From Porticoccaceae bacterium (lineage in GTDB: Bacteria; Pseudomonadota; Gammaproteobacteria; Pseudomonadales; Porticoccaceae), in NCBI GenBank assembly GCA_029246925.1, contig JAQWMF010000039.1, positions 1-47,567 of the forward strand: a stretch of DNA of 47,567 nt, given 5' to 3'. A model generated the notes under the pieces. It saw only the letters and a program-made list of their open reading frames with translations. It had not been told where the DNA came from and searched no databases. Made by a program: the position numbers and the translations under genes. This document shows, one piece after another, positions 1 to 8,269 of the stretch (the stretch's first letter is position 1; every line of letters starts with the position of its first letter).

Positions 1-100
1 CGAGTATTTCTTTTTCTTTTAAGGTTTTGATTAGCTTTTCTATTCTGATGAATGCAACCAGCCCGAAAACAAACCCCATTACCGCTAGACCTTCCATCAT
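1..100 (-). CDS. small single-pass membrane protein, truncated by window edge
   Basis: The reading frame starts at ATG 98-100 behind a good Shine-Dalgarno sequence (AGGAG, about 6 nt upstream) and runs off the left edge of the window. The visible product begins MMEGLAVMGFVFGLVAF and continues with a charged stretch rich in Lys and Glu (KLIKTLKEKE). This is one short membrane segment followed by a basic/acidic helix. It is clearly related to its upstream neighbour at 124-261: both carry a GFVFG motif in the membrane segment and a Lys-rich tail. I do not recognise a characterised family and no function is assigned. Only the N-terminal 33 residues are in the window. Confidence 0.6.
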   Translation of the reverse strand, partial: MMEGLAVMGFVFGLVAFIRIEKLIKTLKEKEIL

Positions 101-123
101 TAACTCCTATTTATTTACTCTAC

Positions 124-261
124 CTAGCAGCACTCTTCGAGAATGCCTTTTTGTTTTAGAATTTTTTGCATCTTTTGCATTTTTACCATGCATACAGTTG
201 CTTCCGCAAATCCCATCATCCCGAACACAAACCCCAAAATTGCAAATGTTGTTAAATCCAT
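124..261 (-). CDS. small membrane protein (45 aa), paralogue of the next gene
   Basis: This is a 45-residue frame with ATG at 259-261 and stop at 124-126. It is preceded by a near-perfect Shine-Dalgarno sequence (CAGGAGGCAATA before ATG), the strongest argument that it is real. The N-terminal hydrophobic segment (FAILGFVFGMMGFAEA) is followed by a Lys/Gln/Met-rich helix and ends in LEECC. The GFVFG motif and the KxKxIL tail match the downstream microprotein at 1-100, so the two look like a tandem duplication. It lies 32 bp after glmS on the same strand and may be cotranscribed with it. The function is unknown. Confidence 0.6.
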   Translation of the reverse strand: MDLTTFAILGFVFGMMGFAEATVCMVKMQKMQKILKQKGILEECC

Positions 262-292
262 TATTGCCTCCTGTTTTATTAAGGATTATTTT

Positions 293-2128
293 TTACTCTA
301 CTGTAACTGATTTGGCCAAATTACGCGGCTGATCCACATCAGTACCCTTCACAAGAGCTACATAGTAAGACAAGAACTGTAGTGGGATAATAAAGAGTAT
401 CGGTGCAATTAAATGATTAGCGTGAGCCATATTAACCACATCCAACCCTGGCTCTGATTCAAACTGGTCATCGCTATCGGCAAACACATACATCACCGAG
501 CCTCTTGCTCTTACCTCTGCAATATTGGACTTTAGCTTATCTAACAAGTCATTATCAGGAGCAACTACCACGACGGGCATTTCTGCATCAATAAGGGCTA
601 GTGGGCCATGCTTTAATTCACCTGCAGCATAGGCTTCAGCATGAATATAGGAAATCTCTTTAAGCTTTAGCGCCCCCTCCATGGCAACGGGATACTGATC
701 GCCTCGGCCCAAAAATAGCGCATGCTGCTTATCAGCAAATTGCTCTGCAAGTTCTTTAATCGGCTGCTCTAAACTAAAGGCTCGCTCCATCTGCGCAGGA
801 AGCGACGTCAATGCTTGAGCAGATTCTGCACAAAAGTCTTGATTAATTTTTTTGGCTTCACACAGTGCCTTTGATAGCAGCAATAGCGCCGCTAATTGAA
901 CCGTAAAGGCCTTGGTTGAGGCCACACCAATCTCTGGACCTGCTTTCATTAAATAGACGAGATCTGACTCTCTCACCAAGCTTGAGGTTTCCACATTACA
1001 GATGGTTAATGAGGCTGAATAACCTAATGATTTTGCCAATCTAAGTGCGGCTAAGGTATCTGCTGTCTCGCCGGATTGGGAAAGGGTAACCAACAGTGAA
1101 TCTTTGTGTACAAAGGATTCTCTGTATCTAAACTCTGAAGCAATTTCGACACTACAGCTTATACCTACATGCTGTTCAATCCAGTAGCGCGCTACCATGC
1201 CAGCATTGTAGCTAGTACCACAGGCGACAATCTGCACATGCTTTATATTTTTAAACAGCTTTAACGAGCCGTTACCAAAAGCATTATCGGCCACCTTACC
1301 CTCAATGAGTCTATCTTGAAGTGTTCTACGAATAGCTTCTGGCTGCTCAAAGATTTCTTTAAGCATATAGTGCTTGTAGCCCGCCTTGCCGCCAGCATCT
1401 GCCGTGATATCAGATTCTTCTATCGAACGCCTTACTGGCTCACCAGTTGCATCAATAATATTGACCGCTTCTTTGGTTATCTGTGCAACATCACCTTCTT
1501 CTAGCACCGCAAATCGACGGGTAACCGGAAGAAGTGCCAACTGATCGGAGGCCACAAAGTGTTCGCCTAAACCATAACCTATGACTAGGGGGCTACCTGA
1601 ACGGGCAACCACTAATTCACTCGGGGATTCGCTATCGCTAACCACCATGCCGTAGGCACCCACTAGTTTCTGTGTTGCGGCAAAAACGGTTGACCTTAGA
1701 TCTGGGTAATCCGCTGATAGTTTATGAATTAGATGCACAATCACTTCTGTATCTGTATCTGAGCTAAACACATAGCCATCATCAGCAGTTAATGAATCCC
1801 TTAGCTCTTGGTGGTTTTCAATAATGCCATTATGTACCACCGAAAAACGGTTACCGGACTGATGAGGATGGGCGTTACGCTCTGAAGGCACACCATGGGT
1901 GGCCCAACGGGTATGGGCAATACCTGTGGTGCCTGTGGGCGACTGATCTTTGACTGCCTGAACAAGAGATTCTACTTTGCCTTCACGCTTGATACAGCTG
2001 ATAGCGCCGCTTGCATCAAGCAGGGCAACCCCCGCCGAATCATAGCCGCGATACTCTAGGCGTTTTAGGCCTTCAATTAAAATTTCTGTAATCGGTCGCT
2101 CTGCAACCGCACCTACAATTCCGCACAT
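293..2128 (-). CDS. glmS: glutamine--fructose-6-phosphate aminotransferase (isomerizing)
   Basis: GlmS makes glucosamine-6-phosphate from fructose-6-phosphate and glutamine, the first committed step to UDP-GlcNAc for peptidoglycan, LPS and exopolysaccharide. The product is 611 aa, the usual family length. It starts MCGIVGAV, so Cys2 is exposed as the N-terminal nucleophile after Met removal (class II glutamine amidotransferase domain, about residues 2-220). Two SIS sugar-isomerase domains follow (about 285-425 and 460-595), with typical segments such as [17 protein letters not shown] and [15 protein letters not shown]. The C-terminus [13 protein letters not shown] is the conserved family ending. 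The protein is cytosolic. Its leader carries an unusual array of 13-bp repeats (2134-2211), and no strong Shine-Dalgarno precedes the ATG. Confidence 0.98.
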   Translation of the reverse strand: MCGIVGAVAERPITEILIEGLKRLEYRGYDSAGVALLDASGAISCIKREGKVESLVQAVKDQSPTGTTGIAHTRWATHGVPSERNAHPHQSGNRFSVVHNGIIENHQELRDSLTADDGYVFSSDTDTEVIVHLIHKLSADYPDLRSTVFAATQKLVGAYGMVVSDSESPSELVVARSGSPLVIGYGLGEHFVASDQLALLPVTRRFAVLEEGDVAQITKEAVNIIDATGEPVRRSIEESDITADAGGKAGYKHYMLKEIFEQPEAIRRTLQDRLIEGKVADNAFGNGSLKLFKNIKHVQIVACGTSYNAGMVARYWIEQHVGISCSVEIASEFRYRESFVHKDSLLVTLSQSGETADTLAALRLAKSLGYSASLTICNVETSSLVRESDLVYLMKAGPEIGVASTKAFTVQLAALLLLSKALCEAKKINQDFCAESAQALTSLPAQMERAFSLEQPIKELAEQFADKQHALFLGRGDQYPVAMEGALKLKEISYIHAEAYAAGELKHGPLALIDAEMPVVVVAPDNDLLDKLKSNIAEVRARGSVMYVFADSDDQFESEPGLDVVNMAHANHLIAPILFIIPLQFLSYYVALVKGTDVDQPRNLAKSVTVE

Positions 2129-2133
2129 AGTTA

Positions 2134-2211
2134 TTGGCTTCTTTAATTAGCTTCTTTAATTAGCTTCTTTTATTTGATTGTTCTATTTGATTGTTCTATT
2201 TGATTGTTTTA
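2134..2211 (-). repeat. six contiguous 13-bp tandem repeats of two types in the glmS leader
   Basis: The plus strand shows three copies of TTAGCTTCTTTAA-like units (2134-2146, 2147-2159, 2160-2172). They are followed without a gap by three copies of TTTGATTGTTCTA-like units (2173-2185, 2186-2198, 2199-2211). Within each set the copies differ by at most one or two bases. The array ends 6 bp before the glmS ATG, so it lies in the 5' leader or the promoter. On the sense (minus) strand the first type carries repeated AAAGAAGC, a weak ribosome-binding-like run. Function unknown. Confidence 0.9.
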
Positions 2212-2262
2212 CACGCTGCTTTATCAGACTGATTGTACCGAATTTGGTTCAACTCTGAGGGT

Positions 2263-3249
2263 CTAAATTGATTTTAGTTGATCAAAATCAGTTGCCTGTA
2301 ATCTCGGTCCAAAGCGCTCGACAACCATTGCCGCTGCCTTATTGGCCAACTTTGCCGCCCATTGATAATCTTTACCTGAAGTAATTGCATAGAGAAAAGC
2401 GCCGGCAAACATATCACCTGCACCATTGGTATCTATGGCTTTGGCGTTTACTGCAGGTATTTTAAAAAAATCATGCCCGTCAAAAATCAGCGCACCATTG
2501 GCACCGTCTGTAATGGCAAAGGTTTTTGCATAGCGCTTTAAACTGTCAGCTGCATTATCAAGATTATCTGTATTAGTAAAAGCAAGGGCTTCGTCTTTAT
2601 TACAAAAAATTAGCTCTATGCCCTCGCCTATAATGACACGCAAATTGTCAGAAAATAACTGCGCTACAAAGGGATCGGATAAACTGAGCGCTACTTTTAC
2701 ACCATGCTGTTTGGCTTTTTCTACAGCTGATTTGATAACGGCTGTTCGCGCTTCATCGGTTTGCAAATAACCTTCTATATAAAACCATTCAGAATTTACT
2801 AGGGCATTATGATCAATCTCAGAATCTGAGAATGCATCACTAACCCCTAAATAGGTGCTCATGGTGCGCTCTGCATCATCGGTGACCATCACTAGGCATT
2901 TCCCAGTAACCCTTGAATCGGCTTTTGCCGAATAAAATTGCACATTAGCCCGAGCAAGATCAGCCGCAAACAATATGCCATCCTCATCATTCGCCACCTT
3001 GCCGCCAAAGCAACCTTTGGCCCCTAGCTGAGCAGCGGCAACCACTGAATTACAGGCTGAACCACCACTGTGACGAGACAACTTTGACCCATCACTATTT
3101 AAGGCACCTAGTAACTCGGCTTGACGCGACTGATCAACCAGCGTCATTACACCCTTATCAATAGAATGATTCTTTAAAAATGCATCGCTTACCGATACTT
3201 CGGTATCAACCAACGCGGCGCCAACGGCATAAATTTGTTGAGTTGTCAT
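2263..3249 (-). CDS. PfkB-family kinase, adenosine kinase-like
   Basis: This is a ribokinase/PfkB-fold kinase of 328 aa. The C-terminal signature DTNGAGDMFAGAF begins at residue 273. It holds the anion hole GAGD and the catalytic Asp, and the N-terminal signature GGSACNSVVAAAQLGAKG lies near residue 62. The opening (YAVGAALVDTEVSVSDAFL) and overall pattern match bacterial proteins annotated as adenosine kinase, which phosphorylate adenosine or a related nucleoside or sugar with ATP. The exact substrate cannot be told from sequence. It sits between glmS and an EPS-associated regulator, all on the same strand, with a 28-bp gap to the regulator, so cotranscription is likely. Confidence 0.85.
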   Translation of the reverse strand: MTTQQIYAVGAALVDTEVSVSDAFLKNHSIDKGVMTLVDQSRQAELLGALNSDGSKLSRHSGGSACNSVVAAAQLGAKGCFGGKVANDEDGILFAADLARANVQFYSAKADSRVTGKCLVMVTDDAERTMSTYLGVSDAFSDSEIDHNALVNSEWFYIEGYLQTDEARTAVIKSAVEKAKQHGVKVALSLSDPFVAQLFSDNLRVIIGEGIELIFCNKDEALAFTNTDNLDNAADSLKRYAKTFAITDGANGALIFDGHDFFKIPAVNAKAIDTNGAGDMFAGAFLYAITSGKDYQWAAKLANKAAAMVVERFGPRLQATDFDQLKSI

Positions 3250-3277
3250 AATTATTCTTACTTTAATTTATAGGCAT

Positions 3278-3601
3278 CTAAAAGCTTTCGATTTCAGATT
3301 TTAGCTGCTGTATTTCTTGCCTTAATTTCTGATACTCAGTTTCTTTGCGAGCTAAAAAGCGCCGTGTGATCCTGGTCTTTTCAACCATTCCTGTTGGGGT
3401 TAGCAGGTATATATAGCCCATTTTATTATCTGAACGCCTAAAGTTATCCAACTTAACCCAACCCACTTTAATCAGTGAGTTTATTAAGTAATGAGCCTTA
3501 CCCAAGCTGACGCCCAGCTCTTTGGCAAGCTGGCGCTGAGAAATATTAGGATTTTTTTCGAGCCACTTAAGCACTTTATACTCAAGCTCTTGGTTGGACA
3601 T
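3278..3601 (-). CDS. MarR-type EPS-associated transcriptional regulator
   Basis: This is a 107-aa protein with an N-terminal winged helix-turn-helix (residues 10-75, including SQRQLAKELGVSLGKAHYLI as the recognition region). A C-terminal coiled-coil helix follows (about 84-107, EYQKLRQEIQQLKSEIESF). The architecture and sequence fit the small MarR-like regulators that accompany exopolysaccharide loci. It lies next to the wzz/wzc/wza block, which supports that role. Its own leader contains a sigma70-type -10 box, two palindromes and an ops-like site, suggesting autoregulation and RfaH control (inference). The targets are not visible from sequence. Confidence 0.85.
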   Translation of the reverse strand: MSNQELEYKVLKWLEKNPNISQRQLAKELGVSLGKAHYLINSLIKVGWVKLDNFRRSDNKMGYIYLLTPTGMVEKTRITRRFLARKETEYQKLRQEIQQLKSEIESF

Positions 3602-3648
3602 AGGGTAATTAGAGATTAGCTATCACAGTTAAATGAAAAATAGTTGAA

Positions 3649-3660
3649 CAGGCTACCGCA
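3649..3660 (-). promoter_or_regulatory. ops-like RfaH recruitment site in the leader of the EPS regulator
   Basis: The minus strand reads TGCGGTAGCCTG, compared with the enterobacterial ops core GGCGGTAGCNTG. It lies about 50 nt upstream of the regulator ATG and about 85 nt downstream of the predicted start site. It directly follows a GC-rich inverted repeat (GCAGGG ... CCCTGC, 3660-3685). An RfaH gene is present in the same window. The first base deviates from consensus and only one such site was found by eye, so this is a candidate only. Confidence 0.4.
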
Positions 3661-3724
3661 GGGCGAGTACTGTTGCCCCCTGCTTTTATTTTTTAGGCAC
3701 TTACCAAGCCTAGTATTTCTGGTA

Positions 3725-3809
3725 TGTTCATATTTTGAACAATAGAATCATTATAGACACAATTATTACAAAAAAGTATATTTTTGTAACTAGTACTTAA
3801 GTATTAGTT
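3725..3809 (-). promoter_or_regulatory. promoter with two operator-like palindromes upstream of the EPS regulator
   Basis: A -10 box TATAAT (minus strand, 3750-3755) is flanked by two palindromes. TGTTCA-N5-TGAACA at 3725-3741 falls just downstream of the expected start site. A 22-bp near-perfect palindrome at 3788-3809, with arms AACTAGTACTT and AAGTATTAGTT, lies upstream of the -10 box. No good -35 hexamer is visible, which fits an activator-dependent or tightly controlled promoter. The palindromes have the symmetry expected for a dimeric winged-helix regulator such as the adjacent MarR-type protein (inference). Confidence 0.5.
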
Positions 3810-3861
3810 TATGCATATATTTAACACGCAAAAGGACAAAAAATCCGCTTGAAAGGATACT

Positions 3862-4989
3862 TTAATGATCAACTGCTGTCTGAGGGCGGCTTAGATACAG
3901 ATATACCAGCAAATAGACAGCTACCTGTGCGCAAAAAACCCACCCCCAAGCACTATCCGTGGGGGATAATAACTCCCAGTGGTAGCCAATAAAGGCCACG
4001 CCAGTACTAGCGCCGGCAATTAGCAGTCCAGTCAGGGAATTAGCGGCAACCCGAGACTTGGCATTCACCTTTAATCGCTCATGAATATAATTATGCAGAT
4101 GACAATTATCAGGCTTAAACATTGAACGTCCGGCTATCTTTCGCCGCAGCATTGAAATAATAACTTCCAGACAGGGGTAACACATCATAACCGCAGCAAA
4201 CTCAACACCAATATAGCCAGTATCAACAGCATAAAAACCAGCTAGCACTAGAACAGCACCCAAACCATAGGCGCCCGCATCACCCAAAAATAAGCGACCA
4301 GAAATGACATTAAATAACAGAAAAACACCCGTAACAACACTGAGTACTTCCCAGACCAAGGCGCCAATAATGGCGTTATAAATAACCGAAGCAATAAATA
4401 CAATCCCTGGCACTAGACCATTGGCACCATCGGCCATATTTATTGCATTAATAAAACCAACACTAAAAATGACTGCAATTGCCCAGCCTAAAATAGGCTG
4501 AGACATAATAAAATCAATAACCGCATAACCGGTTTTATTGGGAATAACCTCAGGCCAAATCACAAAGGTGAGACCAAAAAACAACGCTAACATGGCTAGT
4601 CGCAGTTGCGGTGAAAGAAGGTCATTATCAACATCCTCTACCAATCCAAGCGCACTACTGGCCAAAAAAGCCATCCCAGCCCAGGGGTGAGCAACAAGAG
4701 GGCTCGCATTAGTAAATTGATGACCCTCAAAAAATTTAAAAATAAGAAAACATAAACTTATACCGATGATGACCGCCCCACCTAAACGAGAGGCATTAAC
4801 CTGAGAAATACCATGCTTTTCTTGATTGTCTTTTGCATAGCGCTGGCGGGTAACCCACTGCATAACCAGCATTCCTAGCAAGCCAGCAACACCAAACAAA
4901 AAGGTTGCTAGTAGCATCATTAAAAAAAGCTGGCCCAGCTCTTTATCTGATAGCACTAAGTTCAAAATAAAACTCCCATTAAGAATCAT
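3862..4989 (-). CDS. WecA/MraY-family undecaprenyl-phosphate sugar-1-phosphate transferase
   Basis: This is a polytopic inner-membrane protein of 375 aa with about ten or eleven hydrophobic segments. It carries the hallmarks of the polyprenyl-phosphate N-acetylhexosamine-1-phosphate transferase family: an acidic cytoplasmic motif EDVDND (near residue 117), NAINMADGANGL (near 182), GDAGAYGLG (near 235) and a His-rich loop HLHNYIHERL (near 296). Members move a sugar-1-phosphate from a UDP-sugar to undecaprenyl phosphate, the first step of a repeat unit. The sugar cannot be read from sequence; GlcNAc-type is most likely. Its start overlaps the preceding wzz-like gene by 11 bp, so the two are translationally coupled. 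It is the last gene of the leftward export operon. Confidence 0.85.
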   Translation of the reverse strand: MILNGSFILNLVLSDKELGQLFLMMLLATFLFGVAGLLGMLVMQWVTRQRYAKDNQEKHGISQVNASRLGGAVIIGISLCFLIFKFFEGHQFTNASPLVAHPWAGMAFLASSALGLVEDVDNDLLSPQLRLAMLALFFGLTFVIWPEVIPNKTGYAVIDFIMSQPILGWAIAVIFSVGFINAINMADGANGLVPGIVFIASVIYNAIIGALVWEVLSVVTGVFLLFNVISGRLFLGDAGAYGLGAVLVLAGFYAVDTGYIGVEFAAVMMCYPCLEVIISMLRRKIAGRSMFKPDNCHLHNYIHERLKVNAKSRVAANSLTGLLIAGASTGVAFIGYHWELLSPTDSAWGWVFCAQVAVYLLVYLYLSRPQTAVDH

Positions 4990-5929
4990 TTACACTCGAA
5001 TTACCATTAAACCAATAATGCCTACACAATACCAAGCATATTGACAGCATACCGCCCAAAAGCGCCGCAAGAATAACTATTAACGCTCGCTTGGGCTGAG
5101 ACTTTTCTTCAGGCACCATGGCCTCACTCACTGTTGTAAAGGCATAGTCTGGGCTTGCCTCTACTAACATTTTACTTTTAACCTGTTCTTCAATAAGAGT
5201 AAAAAATATTTCCCGCATCTCTGCAACTGAGGTGGTAGCTATCTGTTCTTGTAAATACCTAATATTTTTTTCTATTCGCGCCAATTTTCTCTGTTGTAAA
5301 TACAGATTAATTGCCAATATATAGTTTTCAACCCATTGCTTGGCCAAATAAGGGGAAAAATACTCAATACTCACTGACACCAACCCTGTTTTTTTATCCT
5401 CAGAGACTACTAACATATCTAAAAAAACCTCGTAGACCTCCCATAGGCTTGGAACTAACTCTCTTCCAGCGGGTGGGGTTCGAGTCCACTGCCTGCTGTT
5501 GGTGTCAAAAATATTTTCATCAATAAGCAACCGTTTTGTATCGCTATCCCAGCTTTTTGCCGCCATAATCTCTATCGTTATTCCCGACTGCTTAATAAAC
5601 TGCTCGATAAAGCTTCTCGACTGCATCACCTCAAGAGCAATTCTTGTATCACCATCTTGACCATCACCTATATTAATACCTGCCAGTGACGCCAGACCAC
5701 CCAATTGACCCAGCGCTGAGGACATACCGCTACTATTTTTTTGAGCAGGCGCCAGCAACACATTGGCCTGATATTGATTGGGGGTCAAAAGCGCGAAAAT
5801 TATAGCTAGCAGACAGGCCGAGGAACTGATCATTGAAATTAGCCAACGCCCCTGCCAAAGCACTGAAAATAGCTCCCTAAGGTCTATTTCATCATCGTAG
5901 GTAACCATTCCTTGGTTTTGGTTTTGCAT
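4979..5929 (-). CDS. Wzz-type chain-length determinant (polysaccharide co-polymerase)
   Basis: This 316-aa inner-membrane protein has a short cytoplasmic start (DEIDLRELFSVLWQGRW), a first membrane helix near residues 31-51, a periplasmic region containing coiled-coil, and a second membrane helix near 283-303. This is the two-TM Wzz layout. Before the second helix lies the Pro-rich segment VPEEKSQPKRALIV typical of the family. Unlike its upstream neighbour it has no kinase domain. Such proteins set polymer length together with a Wzy polymerase. A strong Shine-Dalgarno sequence (GGGAGG) precedes the ATG. It lies 42 bp after wzc and overlaps the WecA-like gene. Confidence 0.85.
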   Translation of the reverse strand: MQNQNQGMVTYDDEIDLRELFSVLWQGRWLISMISSSACLLAIIFALLTPNQYQANVLLAPAQKNSSGMSSALGQLGGLASLAGINIGDGQDGDTRIALEVMQSRSFIEQFIKQSGITIEIMAAKSWDSDTKRLLIDENIFDTNSRQWTRTPPAGRELVPSLWEVYEVFLDMLVVSEDKKTGLVSVSIEYFSPYLAKQWVENYILAINLYLQQRKLARIEKNIRYLQEQIATTSVAEMREIFFTLIEEQVKSKMLVEASPDYAFTTVSEAMVPEEKSQPKRALIVILAALLGGMLSICLVLCRHYWFNGNSSVNDS

Positions 5930-5971
5930 AGACCCTCCCTGGGCTATTTATAATTGGATTTTAAAACCTAT

Positions 5972-8215
5972 CTATTCTTTATATTCATAATTGTAGTAGC
6001 CATAATCATAATAGTAACTGCTGGCCTTTTTCTCCACCGCATTAAAGACAATACCCTTAATATCTACTCCATTGAGTTCAAATCGATGACTTGCAGCCAT
6101 CACCTGCCTTAACGAACAGGATTCAAAGCGTGCAACCATTAGGGCAGCGCCACAGTAGCTGCCAATAATAGAGGCATCAGTTACTGCAAGTATAGGCGGT
6201 GTATCAAACAATATTAGGTCATAGTGAGACTCAAGCTCAGATATCATCTCAGGGAATTGCGAGCTCATTAGCAACTCGGAGGGATTAGTCGGAAAATTAC
6301 CTCGAGAAATAAAATCTAAACCCTCTATCTGAGTCGATTTAATCGCCTCAGAGGCTTTTACGGTACCGGCAAGAATATCCGACAAACCTTGATCGGGTGA
6401 ATAGGCAAAACGCTTGTGCAAATAACCCTTGCGCATATCTGCGTCAATAATCAATACCTTTTGACCTGTCTGCGCAATCACTGCTGCCAAATTTGAGCTG
6501 ACAAAGGATTTACCAACCCCTGGGCTGGCACTACTTAACATTACAATATGATTAGAGGCATCAAGCATCGAAAAGTGCAAAGACGTTCTTAGGCTTCGTA
6601 GAGCCTCAATAGCCAAATCAGCAGGATGATCTGCCGCTAAAAGCGTTTGTTTAATGTGCTCTTTAGGTTTTTTTCTTTCTTTATAACGCTTGAGGAACTG
6701 CACCTGTTGCTTATAGGCCTCCTCATTTTCCGAGTGAGGAATGGTGGCATGAACCATCAAACCATTGTCCGTAAATACTTTAGGATCAGTGACTCCAGCT
6801 CTTAAAAAGTGCTTAAGAGCAACAATAATAACCCCTAGCATACCGCCTAGCAGAACCGCCAAGACCATAATATGTGTTTTTTTCGGCGCAACGGTCTCTG
6901 GCATAACCTCTGCCTTATCAAGAATACGTACATTACCCACAGTACTAGCCTTGAGAATAGATAATTCTTGGCGTTTATTTTGTAGCGCCAGAAAGATTGC
7001 CTGATTAACCTCAAAGTCACGCTTTAATCGCAAGATTTTTTTCTGAGTATCAGGTAACGCCTCTAATTTACGACTCAGCTTATCCCGTTGCCCCAGCAAA
7101 TTACGCTGCTGTCGCTTAAATGAAATGTAGTTGGGGTGCTGAGGAGTAAAGCGCCTTGAGATATCTGCTTCATTAATTGACATGGTGCTGATATCGGCTT
7201 CAATTTGCACCAGGCTATCCAGTGCGGATTGAGCTTCTAATGAGAGATCAACCGAGGTTCGCTCACTGCGATAATCATTTAATGCCTCTTCTGAACTAGC
7301 AAGCTCTTTTTGGATTCGCGGTATTTGCTCGTCCAAAAACGTTAAACTGTTTTCAGCCTCTGCGGCCATTCGCTGTACATTTTGCAAGTAATAATTAGCG
7401 GACACCGAATCAACAATCTCTACAATTTTTTGGCGCTCAGCACCCTCAAGTGAAATTTCAATAATACCGGTATCTTTACCCTTCTCGGATACGTTTATTT
7501 GTCGCTGTAATTTGAGAACAGCACTTAACCGCCCCGCTTTGGTAAGGGTAAATTCTGCCCCCTTATTAGCCGCCAGCTCACTAAGGTTGATTTCAATTTT
7601 GCCATCATCACTGAACGCCAAAACACCTACCTTTGATTGAATCAATAGCTGCTCATCATGCCAAAGACTATAGTTTTGACCACCTTCTGCAACCAATGTT
7701 AATGGCTGATTAACTAGGTAACCTGGTAGGGATAATTCTGCTACGGTTATTTTTTCACCACCTGCCGCATAGCTTGATAACCCAAGAGGCGGCTGACTAA
7801 GCTGATAAGGCAATGTGCCTCTAGCCATCACCTCACCGATGATTGGTAAATAATTAGACTCAACTGAAACGGTTAGACCTAACTCGTCTACAACCCGACC
7901 TAAAACAAGTCGTGATTTGATAACATGTAGCTCGGTAGCGGAGGAACTTTCGGAGGCGAAAATTTCAGCCATATCATCAAGCCCAGGAACACCTGGTGCA
8001 TTATCCTCGACCTGAATAATACCATTGGCCTTATAGATTGGCGTCGCTAAAAACACATAAATCAACGCAATAATTGCTGCCAAGGCCACTGCTGTAGCAA
8101 TAATATATCGACCGTCTAAAAGCATCCCAAAAAGCTGACGAAGATCAATTTCATCATCTAAAGATTGCTGCGGGCTTAATGGTTTCGAAGGCTTGATAAC
8201 ACTATGATCAGACAT
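5972..8215 (-). CDS. wzc: polysaccharide co-polymerase / tyrosine autokinase
   Basis: This 747-aa fusion has an N-terminal Wzz domain (TM near 38-57, DEIDLRQLFGMLL opening), a long periplasmic coiled-coil/GNVR region, a second TM near 451-470 and a cytoplasmic bacterial tyrosine (BY) kinase domain. The Walker A motif SASPGVGKS lies near 558-566, Walker A' VLIIDADMRKG near 588 and Walker B LILFDTPP near 673. The C-terminus is a tyrosine cluster (SSYYYDYGYYNYEYKE, eight Tyr in 16 residues), the usual autophosphorylation site. Wzc couples polymerisation and export, and is dephosphorylated by the Wzb phosphatase encoded two genes upstream. Confidence 0.95.
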   Translation of the reverse strand: MSDHSVIKPSKPLSPQQSLDDEIDLRQLFGMLLDGRYIIATAVALAAIIALIYVFLATPIYKANGIIQVEDNAPGVPGLDDMAEIFASESSSATELHVIKSRLVLGRVVDELGLTVSVESNYLPIIGEVMARGTLPYQLSQPPLGLSSYAAGGEKITVAELSLPGYLVNQPLTLVAEGGQNYSLWHDEQLLIQSKVGVLAFSDDGKIEINLSELAANKGAEFTLTKAGRLSAVLKLQRQINVSEKGKDTGIIEISLEGAERQKIVEIVDSVSANYYLQNVQRMAAEAENSLTFLDEQIPRIQKELASSEEALNDYRSERTSVDLSLEAQSALDSLVQIEADISTMSINEADISRRFTPQHPNYISFKRQQRNLLGQRDKLSRKLEALPDTQKKILRLKRDFEVNQAIFLALQNKRQELSILKASTVGNVRILDKAEVMPETVAPKKTHIMVLAVLLGGMLGVIIVALKHFLRAGVTDPKVFTDNGLMVHATIPHSENEEAYKQQVQFLKRYKERKKPKEHIKQTLLAADHPADLAIEALRSLRTSLHFSMLDASNHIVMLSSASPGVGKSFVSSNLAAVIAQTGQKVLIIDADMRKGYLHKRFAYSPDQGLSDILAGTVKASEAIKSTQIEGLDFISRGNFPTNPSELLMSSQFPEMISELESHYDLILFDTPPILAVTDASIIGSYCGAALMVARFESCSLRQVMAASHRFELNGVDIKGIVFNAVEKKASSYYYDYGYYNYEYKE

Positions 8216-8269
8216 ATTATTTTTAAAATCCTAACTATTAATTTTTTTAGTATTTTACTCAATCAATGC

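Noticed and set aside
27-332. 101-codon plus-strand frame at the left edge
   Set aside because: It lies antisense to two minus-strand microprotein genes with strong ribosome-binding sites and has no such site itself.
2134-2211. CRISPR-like array upstream of glmS
   Set aside because: The 13-bp units abut directly with no spacers and no cas gene is nearby.
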